Assembly (NCBI RefSeq): GCF_017591425.1
Contig: NW_024466459.1
Location: 8,804,001 to 8,868,000 of the forward strand
DNA from: Ochotona curzoniae
Taxonomy: Eukaryota; Chordata; Mammalia; Lagomorpha; Ochotonidae
Length of the DNA: 64,000 bases
Reading direction: 5' to 3'
Notes under the pieces: model-generated
The model's input: only the letters and a program-made list of their open reading frames with translations
The model's database searches: none
What the model was told of the DNA's origin: nothing
Shown: positions 11,601-24,250 of the stretch, piece by piece
Position numbering within the stretch: the first letter of the stretch is position 1
How the letters are laid out: each line of letters opens with the position of its first letter
Position numbers and translations under genes: made by a program

Positions 11601-14600
11601 GACGCCTGTGACTGGACAGTGAGTGTCCATCCATTGCACACTCCAGCTGGTGGGTGCAAGCGCTCTGCCTGCTGCCCATCTGTCCTTCTCTGGTCCTGGT
11701 CCTCCTCAGGTGGGCTAGGGGTGGTGGTGGTGGCATTGAGCAGATGCCTTAGACGGAGGAACGTTGCGGGGCTGGATCCCTCCTACACTGACTTCCTTCT
11801 CTCACTGTGCCCCCACTGAGGTTGATCCCTGTGACACCTGTGGGTCCCAGCCTGCCAGGCCACCGTTCCATCCGCCCCTACACAGTGTTTGAGCTGGAGC
11901 AGGTTCGGCAGCAGGGCCGCAAGTACGAAACAGCGGGAGGTCTTGGGTGGGGCTCCACATGGACTGGGTGGGTGAAATCTCCTCCCTGCAAGATGCCCCA
12001 GGAGTCCCTGCAGGACACAACAGCAGAGGGAGTTGTGAGGGACAGCACATAGGGCCTGCTAGAGTAGATGGGCGCCAACCAGCTTCCTTCTTCTTTGAGA
12101 GTTATTGCTTTGGAAGGCAGAGAGTTTTATTTGCTGGTTTGCTACTTAAATGCCCACAACAGCTGGGCTGAGGCCAGACCACAGAAATTCCATCCAAGCC
12201 CCCCACACGGACGGCAGAGACTTGACCACTTGGGCCATCACCTGCTGTGTGCCCTGGGCACATCAGCAACAGGGAGCCGGATGGGAGATGAAGGAGCCAA
12301 GATTTGAGCTGGCGCTCCAATGAGAGAGGCCAGCGTCACAGGCAGCCGCTTAGTCACCCCCACCACACTGATCTCTAGGCCATTTCCAGGGTAGGGGTCC
12401 TCAGAGGGAGATCCAGTGATAACCGGCTGCAGTGACCTCGCTGTGCCCAGGGCCCCAGGTACTTTGGGAGCTCCTCTTTCTCCCCTTCTCCTTGGGCCAT
12501 GTCCAGCTGTCCCAGCAGCTGTGGCACTGAAAGGGTGGGGCCAGCTTCACCTAGCTATGTAAGGTGAACCCAGCCAGCGAGCAGCTTGGCAGAGGAAGGC
12601 TCAAAGCTCATCTGGACTCCAGCCCTCCACTCTGGCTTCCTTCATGCTGTGTGGCTGGAGGAGCCAGGCACCCCATGCTTTACTTACCTGTACCCCCTCC
12701 TTGCCTAAAGCTCTCCCTTGCCCCCCCCCCACAAACCTAGCCCCTCAGGCCAAGCCGCTCAGTGGATCCTGATGGCCCATTCTGCATTTGGCTTCTCCCA
12801 GTGCCAGCTGGGCCCAGACTGGACCCTGCCTAATGAGGCTTACCCAGGCAAAGCAGTGGGGTTCCCCCCCAGGGGGCTCCATCCTATTCCGAGCTGACTC
12901 TCCTCTCTGTACCCCCACCCCCCTACAGCCTCAAGCTGGGCAGTGCCTTCGCACGTGGGGACCTGTCACAGATGGAACGCAGCGTGCGGCGCCTGCGCAC
13001 CATGCACTCCAAGATGCTATTGGACATTGAGAAGGTGCAGATCCACTTTGCTGGCTCCACCAAGGCCAGCAGCCAGATGATCCGCGAGCTGCTGCAGGCC
13101 CAGTGCCTCAGCTCCCCATGCTACAAGCGGTAGGCAGGGCAGCACGGGGGAAGCAGGGTCCCCAGGAACAGCGTGCAAGTAAGCACCTCACCCACTGGTC
13201 ACCTCTGTGTCCTGCCCTGGTTTCCAGGGCCCCTGGAGAGCCACCCCAATGCCCTCTGGCTGACCCCAGCCTCAATGCATGCCCGGGACTCCTTGCTACC
13301 TCCTCACAGGATGCCGGACATAGCTGATTATACCTATTCCACGGTGCCCCGGCGCTGTGGGGGCAGCCACACACTCACCTACCCCTACCGCCGCACCCGC
13401 CTGCAACACCTGTCGCAGGGTCTGTATCCTGTGGAGGAGGTCCAGATCACCATGAAGGTCAGTCCCCAACGCCCCCCTACACACAGCCTCCCCCCCAGAA
13501 AGGGCCTGAAGTGGCCTCAGGTGTCCAGGTCACTCTGGAAGTCAGCCCCCCCACACACACTTTCCCCCCACCCTTTTTTTAAAAAAACATTTATTTACTT
13601 ATTTGAAAGTTACACAGAGAGAGAGATATCTTTCACCTGCTGGTTTACTCTCCAGATGGCTGCAATGGGTAGGGCTGGGCCAGGAGCTTCTTCAGGGTAT
13701 CTCACATGGGTGCAGGTGCCCAAGGCCTTAGGCCATACTCCACTGTTTTCTCAGGCACATCAGCAGGGAGTTGGATTAGAAGTGAAGGGGCCGGGACTCG
13801 AACCAGCACCCACATGGGATAGTGATGCTGCAGGAGGCAGAATTACTCACTATGCCACAGCACTGGTCCCAGTGCACTTTCTTAATCAGACCCACATCTA
13901 GCCTCAGTTTCTGTCCTGCCTGTAAGCATGCACACAGCCCCGGCCAGCTGCCTGCCCTGCTCTGCCAACCCCTACCCACCTACCACAGACCCTCACAGTC
14001 CTGCCATTCATCCTCTTCTACCTCGCTGCTCTGTACTGGTGCCACCCAGAGACCCTGAGAGGGTGCTGGGACCGCTGGACGCCAGGGGTGAGTCATGACC
14101 ACGTTGACGGGTACATGCCCACCTCGACAGCATGACGAGGTGGACATCTTGGGCTTGGATGGACACATATACAAGGGACGGATGGACACGAGGCTGCCAG
14201 GCATCCTGACCAAGGACGGTGAGTGCTGGTCCGCATCCCTGACTGTACATGTCCAGCCCTCTAGAAACCACTGGCCGAATGTCTGCAGGTGAGGGCAGCT
14301 GGCCTGTGTTGGCCCCCTTGGCTCCCAGACTCCGGGGCAGAGCCCCTCCCACCCTCCCTCCAATTCAGCAAAATTCAGCACCCCCTTCCCCCGCCAACAT
14401 GGGGACTGCCCAGGTCCCTGAAGGCCTCACTTGCAGTTCCCCGACCCCAAAGGGAGCTGTCTTAGCCACTTCCCAGCACAGCCTGATCTGGCCAGAAGCC
14501 TCCCCCACTGGGGACTGGAAACCCCAGGGCAGGACTGCCCCCGCCAGCACCTGCTTCAGGGCTGATGTGCAGAGCTCCCCAGGGAGTGCTGTGAGTCAGG

Positions 14601-17154
14601 ATGGACACGTGGGTGGGCGGACCTGGGAATGAATGATGTGCTTCCGTCCAGAGAAAAGCACTGCTGTGCACCTGCCACCAGCCCCCCAAGCCCAGCTCCT
14701 CCCTTGTCCCCTCCACCCCCGCTGCAGGGCTGTCATCCCGACACAAGCCTAAGCTCTCCCGGCCCCACGTGCACCAGCAGCAGTCTCCAAGCGACAGCAG
14801 CCAGCCGCCGTCCCGGCCTCAGAGTGCACACACGCTGGTGGACACTAATCCAGGTAGCTTCCTTCTGCACACCACACCTCCCCCTTCCCGCTCCCCGGGC
14901 CACCCCTTCCTGCCTGGGTGCCCTCACATTCTGTTTCCCGGAAGAGAGGAAGGGGCCCTGGTGGACGGGGGTGGGGGGTGGGGGGTGGGGCTCACAGTGG
15001 AGGAAATGGGGGCAGGGGTGTGCTCCCCCGCCCACACATGCTGCCTCCTGGGGTAGCTGCTGGGCCCCAAGCTAGGGTCCTGGGGACCCCGCTAGGTCAC
15101 AGAGCAGGACTGAACCCAGGCAGCTGGCTCTGAGCTCATCTAGCCCCGCTCCTGGCCCATGTCCTTCACTCACCAGACAGCGCAGCTTAGAGCTCCTTAG
15201 ACTGAGGCCCCGCCCCAGCCCACCCCATGAGATGCACCAAAGTCACTCCTGCCTAAGGACACATCCACAGCACCCTGAAAAAACTGGCAGGAGGTTCCAG
15301 GGTGTCCCAGAGCCTCTAACACCGTCTTGTCCCAGCATTCGGGGTGCCTGTGACCAAGGCAGGGGCGGAGCCTTGGGCAGCCCACCTGTAACAAGGCCTC
15401 CTCACCCACCACGCACTGTTCAGAAACCCAACACTCAGGAACCATTTTTTCCCCTTATTTTTTCTTTTAAATTTATTTACAAGGCAGAATCACAGAGAGA
15501 GAGACAGAGAAAGAGGTCTTCCATCTTTTGGTTCACTCCCCAAATGGCCACAATGGACACGATGAAGCCAGGAGCTTCTTCTAGTTTTCCCCCACATAGG
15601 TGCAGGGACCCAACAATTTGAGCCATCTTCTTTCCCAGACACATTGCCAGGGAGCTGGGTCAGAAGCGGAGCAGCTGGGACTCGAACTGGGTGTCCAGAT
15701 GGGATGTTGGTGGTGCTGCAGGCAGTGGCCTAACTTGCTATACTACAGTACTGGCCTTGACCAATTTTTTTTCTCCCTGAAAATTCATCTATTTGAAAGG
15801 CAGAGGTACAGAGAAGGAGAGACTGATCTTCCATCCACTGGTTCAGTTCCCAAATGGTTGGGGCTGGGCCAGGCCAAAGCCTGGCACCTAGAACTCCATC
15901 CCTGGCTCCCATGTAGGTGGCAGGCAAGCACTTGGGCCTTCCTCCACTGCAGTCCCAGGGGCATTAGCAGGGAGCTGGATGGGAAGTGGAGCGCCCATAT
16001 GCGACACTGGCTACTTAGTGCCAACTTTAATTCCCATGCCTAAGAGGGAGGCGCTTAGCTCTTTTCACCTTGTTGCCACAAACCCAAAGCGCCGGACGCA
16101 GCGAGTCACACAGGAGGTCTTTGGTGCAGGAAGAGGTGGCCATGAGGAAGGGAGCAAAGGCAGAGAGAGACAAAGGAAAAGAGAAAGACAGACAAAGGAA
16201 GGGAGGGAGGTCTCCTGCCTCAGTGACAGGAGGGGGCTCCAAGGAAGGGAGAGAGAGCCGAGAGCAACACGCACGGAGCCTGTCCTGTGCCGGGGGCGTT
16301 GGGAACACGGGCAGGAGGGATGATGGACAGTGCTGTCAGGTGCGGCATCATGAGGTCACAGAAAACTGGTAGAAAACAGGGTTGTGAGGTTACAGCGGAT
16401 TGGCGGACAACAAAATCTGAACCTAAAGGGTGTGAACCTTAAGGAAACCAAGAGCTAAGGGAAGCAGATATTTCCAAGTCCAAAATGGTGGGGGGTCTTA
16501 TCAATCTTCGGGGCCAATGTTTGAGTCACTACTCACTGAGGGGGCTGTCCTGAGCCCTATATAGCTGTGAGAAAACAGACTGCTTACGGGGCTTGCCCCG
16601 GGTCACCCAGACACTCCACTACCCGCTCACAGGGCAACTGCTGGGCAGGGAAAACAGCTGCCCACTGCGGTCTTGGGAGCGTTCCCATCGGTACCTGCGC
16701 CCACACTGGGAAGCAGTGGCCACTTGGCCTCTGTGGAAGCTGTGCCAGTTCGTGGCCTGTTTCCTTCGCCCAAGAGCCTAGGGAGCTAGCTGCCAGCTCC
16801 AGGGTGTGCAGAGCAAGTCCTGCACCTCCCAGTCCTGGGCATGGCTCCTGTCTTCCCCAGAGTCTTGGGGTGGGCTGAAGGGATCCCCCTGACACAGCGG
16901 GCCTGCACAGCCAAGCAGAGAAAACTGACACCTCCTCCCTCCACCATTTTGCAGTTTCTTTGCGACAACAGAAAGACAGACCCGTCTCCTCCGAGGGCCG
17001 CCTCTCTGAGCCCAATGAGCTCCTGCCTCTCAGCTCAGCGGACATGGCGACCCTGCAGGCGCTGGACAGGCACCTAGATGTGCCCCCAGGAGAGGGCCTC
17101 GAGGAGCCCACGCGTGGGCCACGCTCCACCCCTGCCCACAGAGCAGAGCTATAA
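1857..17154 (+). CDS. QRICH2: QRICH2, glutamine-rich protein 2 (16 visible coding exons, 5' end missing)
   Basis: Coding exons: 1857-5646, 8055-8140, 8657-8754, 9020-9134, 9878-10132, 10377-10499, 10599-10673, 10786-10950, 11048-11169, 11553-11618, 11821-11922, 12929-13129, 13310-13457, 14131-14218, 14728-14853 and 16955-17154. They join in one open frame of 1919 codons with consistent phases; all introns are GT-AG except the GC-AG intron after 10950. The first half is 10-residue repeats rich in Gln, Pro and Gly. The second half has heptad-like coiled-coil stretches and two CxxC pairs (CPAC in the exon at 9878, CLSC in the exon at 11553), and reads as the DUF4795-type half of QRICH2. Human QRICH2 is a testis protein needed for sperm flagellum formation, and its loss is reported in multiple flagellar abnormality infertility. 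UBALD2 and RNF157 follow in the expected order. I recall about 1660 residues for the human protein, so this one is longer, probably through repeat expansion. N-terminal exons were not found in 1-1856. Confidence 0.95.
2799..4720 (+). repeat. QRICH2: Coding VNTR: 30-bp (10-residue) tandem repeats in QRICH2
   Basis: Consecutive 30-base units of consensus QPGVDQRGLA run through the exon in sub-blocks: QPGVD[RQ]RGL[AG] (about 2799-3470), QPGVDQPGLV (about 3606-3850), QPGMYPHGLV (about 3855-4330) and a PGADESGLVQ-type block (about 4370-4670). Units inside the first block are nearly identical at DNA level, so the array is probably still turning over by slippage or conversion. Because 30 is divisible by 3 and the unit lacks stops in most frames, long spurious open frames appear on both strands here. 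Confidence 0.95.
4428..4667 (+). repeat. QRICH2: 120-bp higher-order repeat, two copies, within QRICH2
   Basis: Four different decapeptides (PGADESGLVQ, SGTGEKSLVQ, AGTDASSLVQ, PGADEQGLVQ) occur in this order twice, at 4428-4547 and 4548-4667, with very few base differences (for example gagaaa versus gaggaa). The duplicated unit is therefore 120 bp and more recent than the decapeptide divergence. Confidence 0.85.
6167..6184. repeat. (GT)n microsatellite
   Basis: About nine GT dinucleotides directly before a SINE. Confidence 0.8.
6187..6845 (-). repeat. C-type SINE interrupted by a second SINE
   Basis: The minus-strand SINE runs 6187-6440 and resumes 6774-6845 (gcatggtgcccac-like break, end ccaggccc). 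The break holds the plus-strand SINE listed next. Confidence 0.8.
6439..6773 (+). repeat. C-type SINE nested in an older SINE
   Basis: Full length from gggcccggcggcatg to ataaataaatcttaaaa. Flanks ctggcgcccac and ttggtgcccac look like a target-site duplication. Confidence 0.85.
6881..7208 (+). repeat. C-type SINE with internal duplication
   Basis: gggcccggcacaatagtg head to ccaataaaaataagtc. The gggaatgaaccattgga motif near the 3' end is repeated in tandem. Confidence 0.85.
7236..7274 (+). ncRNA. U2 snRNA 5'-end pseudogene fragment
   Basis: 39 bases match the 5' end of U2 snRNA, including cttttggctaagatcaagtg, with two CpG-type changes. The rest of U2 is missing. It lies in an old SINE with atttga on both sides and is not functional. 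Confidence 0.8.
7279..7606 (-). repeat. Young C-type SINE with 15-bp target-site duplication
   Basis: Flanked by aagtgtagtattttt at 7264-7278 and 7607-7621. The left duplication includes the end of the U2 fragment, so this SINE inserted after it. Confidence 0.92.
8055..8140 (+). CDS. QRICH2: QRICH2 exon
   Basis: Acceptor ttctcacag, donor AAA|gtgaga. It opens by completing the split codon G|TC and gives a charged helical segment KKTMPPDLQDQLKNLKILAK followed by EFRQEKAK. It joins the large exon in phase 1 and leaves in phase 0. Confidence 0.92.
8657..8754 (+). CDS. QRICH2: QRICH2 exon
   Basis: Acceptor ctgtag, donor CAG|gtaaga. It encodes LEKLQKMVEGDGELEAG and then KELKGGQLGLQLGIL, a coiled-coil-like stretch, and leaves in phase 2 (AG of an Arg codon). 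An inner gtgggc at 8720 was not used because reading through it matches the family sequence. Confidence 0.92.
9020..9134 (+). CDS. QRICH2: QRICH2 exon
   Basis: Acceptor cgtggcag, donor CAG|gtgagg. It completes the Arg codon and reads VTVADIEKELAELRESQ, then VQGKATMENSVSEASFYLQ. Phase 2 in, phase 0 out. Confidence 0.93.
9878..10132 (+). CDS. QRICH2: QRICH2 exon with CPAC motif
   Basis: 255 bp, 85 whole codons. Acceptor gccccag, donor CAG|gtgagg. It holds a Ser-rich segment (MLTSSSTLLSMSM), the first CxxC pair (ATCPACSLDLSHQ), then a coiled coil (LVQRYEQLQDMVNNLA) and a basic patch (RPSKKAKLQ). The Cys pair and surroundings match the conserved C-terminal half of QRICH2 as I remember it. Confidence 0.94.
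10377..10499 (+). CDS. QRICH2: QRICH2 exon
   Basis: 123 bp, 41 codons, phase 0 on both sides. Acceptor ccacag, donor GAT|gtgagt. Reads DEELLGHVQSAILQVQGDCE and on to HRQKQKDID, a coiled coil. Confidence 0.93.
10599..10673 (+). CDS. QRICH2: QRICH2 exon
   Basis: 75 bp, 25 codons. Acceptor cccaccag, donor GTG|gtaggc. Reads VLYQGLEKLEKEKANREHLE and then MEIDV. The upstream intron is only 99 bp. Confidence 0.92.
10786..10950 (+). CDS. QRICH2: QRICH2 exon with non-canonical GC donor
   Basis: 165 bp, 55 codons. Acceptor ctggcag. Reads KADKSALAAKVSRVQFDATT through to DRLLMEMDSK, one of the most conserved parts of the family. The exon must end at AAG (10950) to join LDRLELDPLKQ in the next exon, and the intron then begins gcaggc, so this is a GC-AG intron (10951-11047, 97 bp). 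No GT donor nearby keeps the frame. Confidence 0.92.
11048..11169 (+). CDS. QRICH2: QRICH2 exon
   Basis: Acceptor tgtgtag, donor GAG|gtgggg. Reads LDRLELDPLKQLLEDRWKSL and then RQQLKERSPLYQADDAAAMR. Leaves in phase 2. Confidence 0.93.
11553..11618 (+). CDS. QRICH2: QRICH2 exon with CLSC motif
   Basis: A 66 bp micro-exon. Acceptor ctgaacag, donor ACA|gtgagt. Reads QLLAHFHCLSCDRPLETPVT, giving the second CxxC pair, which could form a metal site with the CPAC pair upstream (inference). Confidence 0.93.
11821..11922 (+). CDS. QRICH2: QRICH2 exon
   Basis: Acceptor cccactgag, donor GCAA|gtacga. Reads LIPVTPVGPSLPGHRSIRPY and then TVFELEQVRQQGR. The split codon AA|C gives Asn across the junction. 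Confidence 0.9.
12095..12365 (-). repeat. Degraded C-type SINE in QRICH2 intron
   Basis: Recognisable aaggcagagagttttatt, agccccccacacgga and agggagccggatggga motifs. Confidence 0.65.
12929..13129 (+). CDS. QRICH2: QRICH2 exon
   Basis: 201 bp. Acceptor ccctacag, donor GCG|gtaggc. Reads LKLGSAFARGDLSQMERSVR, then a helical segment ending QAQCLSSPCYKR. The 1 kb intron before it holds a degraded SINE at 12095-12365. Confidence 0.93.
13310..13457 (+). CDS. QRICH2: QRICH2 exon
   Basis: 148 bp. Acceptor cctcacag, donor AAG|gtcagt. Reads MPDIADYTYSTVPRRCGGSH, then TLTYPYRRTRLQHL and VEEVQITMK. Confidence 0.93.
13578..13871 (-). repeat. C-type SINE in QRICH2 intron
   Basis: aaaacatttatttacttattt head, end ccacagcactggtccc. 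Confidence 0.8.
14131..14218 (+). CDS. QRICH2: QRICH2 exon
   Basis: 88 bp. Acceptor cctcgacag, donor ACG|gtgagt. Reads HDEVDILGLDGHIYKGRMDT and then RLPGILTKD. Leaves in phase 1. Confidence 0.93.
14728..14853 (+). CDS. QRICH2: QRICH2 exon
   Basis: 126 bp. Acceptor gctgcag, donor CAG|gtagct. Reads GLSSRHKPKLSRPHVHQQQS and then a Ser/Pro-rich stretch with PSRPQSAH, the expected low-complexity basic tail. Confidence 0.9.
14967..14990 (+). other. G-quadruplex-capable run in QRICH2 intron
   Basis: Four runs of at least four G separated by single T bases on the coding strand, in the last intron. Confidence 0.6.
15460..15758 (-). repeat. C-type SINE in QRICH2 last intron
   Basis: ttaaatttatttacaaggcag head, end acagtactggcc. 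Confidence 0.78.
15765..16030 (-). repeat. C-type SINE in QRICH2 last intron
   Basis: Second, directly adjacent minus-strand copy: atctatttgaaaggcagagg head, core gcattagcagggagctggat. Confidence 0.78.
16040..16580. other. Unexplained segment with purine tract (possible old LTR)
   Basis: Not SINE. It has a strongly purine-biased stretch (16135-16270), then aaaatggtggggggtctta and a ctatatag box near 16558. On the minus strand it is reminiscent of an LTR, but no terminal TG/CA ends, target duplication or internal viral sequence could be shown. Confidence 0.3.
16955..17154 (+). CDS. QRICH2: QRICH2 last exon and stop codon
   Basis: Acceptor cattttgcag. Two bases complete the codon from 14853, then 65 codons read SLRQQKDRPVSSEGRLSEPN and ADMATLQALDRHLD, ending GPRSTPAHRAEL and TAA (17152-17154). 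Phase agreement and the poly(A) signal right at the stop support this as the terminal exon. The 2.1 kb intron before it holds two SINEs and an unexplained purine-rich segment. Confidence 0.88.
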
Positions 17155-17159
17155 ATAAA
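17154..17159 (+). terminator. QRICH2 poly(A) signal AATAAA overlapping the stop codon
   Basis: AATAAA starts on the last base of the TAA stop codon (17152-17154), so the 3' UTR would be only about 20-40 nt. No other AATAAA was seen close downstream on this strand. Confidence 0.7.
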
Positions 17160-18086
17160 TACTTCAGAAGGAGCAGGGGCCCTGCGGAGTATCTGGTGGG
17201 AGGCGGCCACCACCAGCAGGCAGTGAGGCAGACGGACAGAGCAGTCTCCCTGGGTGGCTGGGACCCAGTGCCAGCAGGACCCTGGAGGTGAGGCCGGCAG
17301 CTGCCTGCAGCAGGCTCCTATGGCCACACTCCGGTGCTTGCTTGGAGTGGAGAGCAGGAGCCCAAGGCGACCTAGGGAGCAGGGGTCCCCTGGGCCATAG
17401 CTGGGCAGGGAGCAGGATGGAGGGTGGTGCATGACGCAGCCCTGCAGGTGGTCCAGGCCCTGCCTGCGCCTTTGGCTCACCTGCATGCCAGCCCCACACC
17501 TGGAAATTGTGGGAGGGGACAGTGAAGCCAGCGGAGCTGCCTCAGGCCAGACATGGTGACCCAACAGATCCCCGAACTGCCAACGGCTCCATGCTCCCCG
17601 ATGGCCCGTGTCTCAGCCTCAGCCAGATTAGTGCTTCTCCCGGGAGCAGCCTCCTTTCCTGAGGCCTGGGAAACCCTGAAGTCATCAGCACTTTTGTGGG
17701 GGCAGGGAGCTCAGCTTTGTCCTCACTGGTTTCCTCCTCAGCAGTAGGGAAGTGCTGGAGGCAGGAGTTGGGGGTCTCCCCACCCCCAGTTTGCACCCCT
17801 CTTGACATGGGAAAGGGACGTCTGGGACAAGAAGCTGCTTTGGGTGTGAGGCGAGGGGGCGACAGAATCACACAGGAAGGAAACAGCCCCTGGCCTGCTG
17901 TAGGTAGGTGGGAGGCAGGGGCTGGGGCACTGTGGGGTGGGGGAGGCTCCCGGCGGCGGTGGGGGTTCCCCTTCTCCCTGGTGATAGCTAAGACCCCATG
18001 CCTCTGCGGGGGTTTTTTTCTTTAGCTAAACAAGGCTTCTGAGAAAGGCAACCAGGAAAACAGAATTGCCATCCGCAGGTTCATGT
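17160..18086. other. Downstream flank of QRICH2
   Basis: GC-rich, repeat-poor sequence with no supported gene. Confidence 0.5.
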
Positions 18087-18104
18087 ACCAAATGCTGAGC
18101 CAGG

Positions 18105-18425
18105 ACCTGGCATGGTAGCCTAGTGGCTAACGTCCTTGCCTTGCACGCACTGGGATCCCATATGGGCACCAGTTCATGTCTCAGCGGCCTTACTTCCCAT
18201 CCAGCTCCCTGCTTGTGGCCTGGGAAAGCAGTCTGTTTGTCGCCCAAAGCCTTGGGACCCAGCACCCATGTGGGAGACCTCCCACACCTCTGGGCTCCTG
18301 GCTTGGGATCGGCTCAGCTCTGGCCATCGCGGCGGCTTTGGGAGTGAATCAACAGAAGATCTTCCGTCTCTCCTCCTCTCTGTATATCTGACTTTCCAAT
18401 AAACAACAACAAAACAGTAAAATAA
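18105..18425 (+). repeat. C-type SINE with 18-bp target-site duplication
   Basis: Flanked by accaaatgctgagccagg (18087-18104) and accaaatgctgggccagg (18426-18443), one mismatch. Confidence 0.92.
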
Positions 18426-18606
18426 ACCAAATGCTGGGCCAGGCTGAAGCCAGGAATCCGGAGCTCCCTTGAGGGCTCCCTGGAGGAGAGCAGGAACCCA
18501 GCGCGTGGGCTGCCCTTGCTGTCTTACAGGGCACGTGTGGCCCACCCCTTTGACAGGATGTGGCCAAAGAGCAGCTCCCTAGACCTAATGAACTTTTTAG
18601 TTTGTC

Positions 18607-18685
18607 ATCTATGGCCATACCACCCTGAACGCGCCTGATCTCGGAAGCTAAGCAGGGTCGGGCCTGGTTAGTACTTGGATGGGAG
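18607..18685 (+). pseudogene. 5S rRNA pseudogene, truncated
   Basis: Matches the 5S gene from ggccataccaccctgaacgc to ttagtacttggatgggag, with about 10 bases lost between the two GATCTCG copies and about the last 30 bases missing. The internal promoter C box is partly kept. A minus-strand SINE abuts its 3' end. Confidence 0.9.
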
Positions 18686-18687
18686 GA

Positions 18688-18990
18688 ACTTTTAAAAAGA
18701 TTTCTTCATTTGCTTTTATTTGAAAAGTATAGTTAACAGAGGAGAGGCTGATCTTCCATTTGCTGATTCACTCCCCAGACGGAGGTGGGCCGATCCGAAG
18801 TTAAGAGCTTCTTCCAGGTCTCCCACATGGCTGCAGGGTCCCAAGGCTTTGGGCCCATCCTCTATTGCTGTCCTAGGCCACAAGCGGGGAGCTGGATGGG
18901 AAGTGGAACAGCTGGGATGTGAACTGGTGCCTTTACAGGATGCTGGTGCTTGCAGGCGGAGGCTTAGCCTGATATAGCCCTGTGCCGGTC
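18688..18990 (-). repeat. C-type SINE abutting the 5S pseudogene
   Basis: tttttaaaaagatttcttca head, end ccctgtgccggtc. Confidence 0.8.
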
Positions 18991-20031
18991 TTGATCTCCT
19001 GACTGTGCTGTGGGATCCTACAGTGGCAACCCAGGAAGAGGCGGCCAGGTGGGTATCCATACCCGGGTCCTTCCTTTAGCAAGCCAAGAGGCAAGGCCAG
19101 CCCCTCCTCCAGCCCAGCTCCTGTTTCTCTTACCCGGGTCCTACCCCAGGCCCTGAAATGTCAGATGCTAGGCTCAGTTTCCCTGCACCTAAAGCCAAAT
19201 TTGCCAGCTGGGCAGGGCAGGGCAGAGCAGCAGGAGGGGCCACCCAGCCCTCCTCACCCACACAAGGGCCAGGAGGGGCACTCACCAAACCAGCCCCCAT
19301 CATCTCTGCACCTGCTTGCCCACGCCACCCACTAGGGGCAGCCCCTTCCAGCCCAGGAAGATACAGGTAGTACCAGCAAGGGTGAGGCCCCAGGGAGTCT
19401 CAGAGGTTCCCAGCGGGGGCGGGAGTGGGGACACAAAACTGAAAGGACAAACCCAACTCCTAAGTGCATGGGGCGGGGCACGTCACGCCAAGAAGCCTGC
19501 CCCTCCACCTCCCATGCAGGGGTTGCCCCACAGGCAATGTGAGAAGGCCCAGAATTAGAGTGGGGCAGCTGCCGGGCTGGGACCCTCTCAAGTTTCACTT
19601 GGCCCTGGGACCCGACCTCCTCCCGCTCCAGCTTGGGTCACAGGTCCCTGCAGACCACAGAGGAGGCTATGATTGTGTAAGGCAGAGGAATCCCAGCCAT
19701 GTGGCCCCGCACCCACTCCCACGGCCAGGCCAAGTGGCTCCTCCTCCCCGCTCACCCAACCCTGCAGGGCTGTGGGGAAGGGGAGGTGGGAACCTGATCT
19801 GACCCCTGAAAACCGGGGACCTAGCATTAGAGCTTTGGAGATGGCTCCAGAAAGGATGGCGACAGCCCAGACCCCATCCTCAGGCATAAACGTCCTCATC
19901 ACCAACACTCTGGTGGTCCAGGCAGTACTGCAGCCCCCCAGCGCTTCCCCCTTCCCAGAAGGAGGGGGGTTTCATACCAAGGCAAATAAATGCACCACAG
20001 ACTGGGGAAGTTACAAAAGTCTCTGTTTTTT
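18991..20031. other. Intergenic stretch between QRICH2 and UBALD2 3' ends
   Basis: GC-rich, SINE-free, no supported gene. A plus-strand AATAAA lies near 19984, without a transcript to go with it. Confidence 0.5.
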
Positions 20032-20681
20032 TTTTTACAAGTTTTTAAATTAACATTCCACCCTGGCGAGATGAGATTTTGATTTGGGAATAAAAACCCC
20101 ATAGGCATGGTCTTCGTGCCCACATCCCCAGCGCAGGTGTGCATGGGACAATGCGGGGAGGGGGCAGTCACGCAGGCTCTGGCTTTCCACGCAAGCCGGC
20201 TCTTCAGTCCTGCAAACCCCACATGCACATCCAGCTGGAGGCCGGTGATGGAGCTGCAGAGCCGTGGAGGGACACTGCCAGCAACCAGGAGCCAGGCAGA
20301 GGCAGGGAGACCCCTGGACATGTTGCCTGGGGCTGTGGCTGTGCTGTGGGGGAGGTGCGGTTCACTGATCCCTCACCCCTGGTGCTAGGAAAGGCCCCTT
20401 CCCCCACTGTTCTCGCATACATTAGTTCTATTTATAGATCCATATATATTATAGTTCTATATTAAAAAGGAACAAAGCTTGCCCGAAGAAAAACTCCTGA
20501 AGGACCCAAGTGGCCCAGAAGTTTACTGTCCCCCCCCCCAAAAAAAATCTTTTTATAAAATCTTCCAGTGCGATCTTCAGGAAACCCAGCCCCCCTCCCC
20601 TGTGCCCCCCACCCCGGGCACTTCATGTCCCCACAACCCTGGACTGCCCCCGGCTCCAGCCCAGCGCCTGGGCCTCCAGTC
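20032..20681 (-). other. Probable UBALD2 3' UTR
   Basis: Sequence downstream of the UBALD2 stop is free of SINEs and ends in an A-rich run on the minus strand near 20027-20037. No canonical AATAAA was seen on the minus strand; TATAAA-type variants are present near 20434 and 20553. The true 3' end cannot be fixed by reading. Confidence 0.4.
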
Positions 20682-24239
<3,558 letters not shown>

Positions 24240-24250
24240 TCATTCATTAC

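Noticed and set aside
10197..11659. Long minus-strand frames opposite QRICH2 exons (up to 370 codons)
   Set aside because: Antisense shadows across introns and exons in GC-rich DNA.
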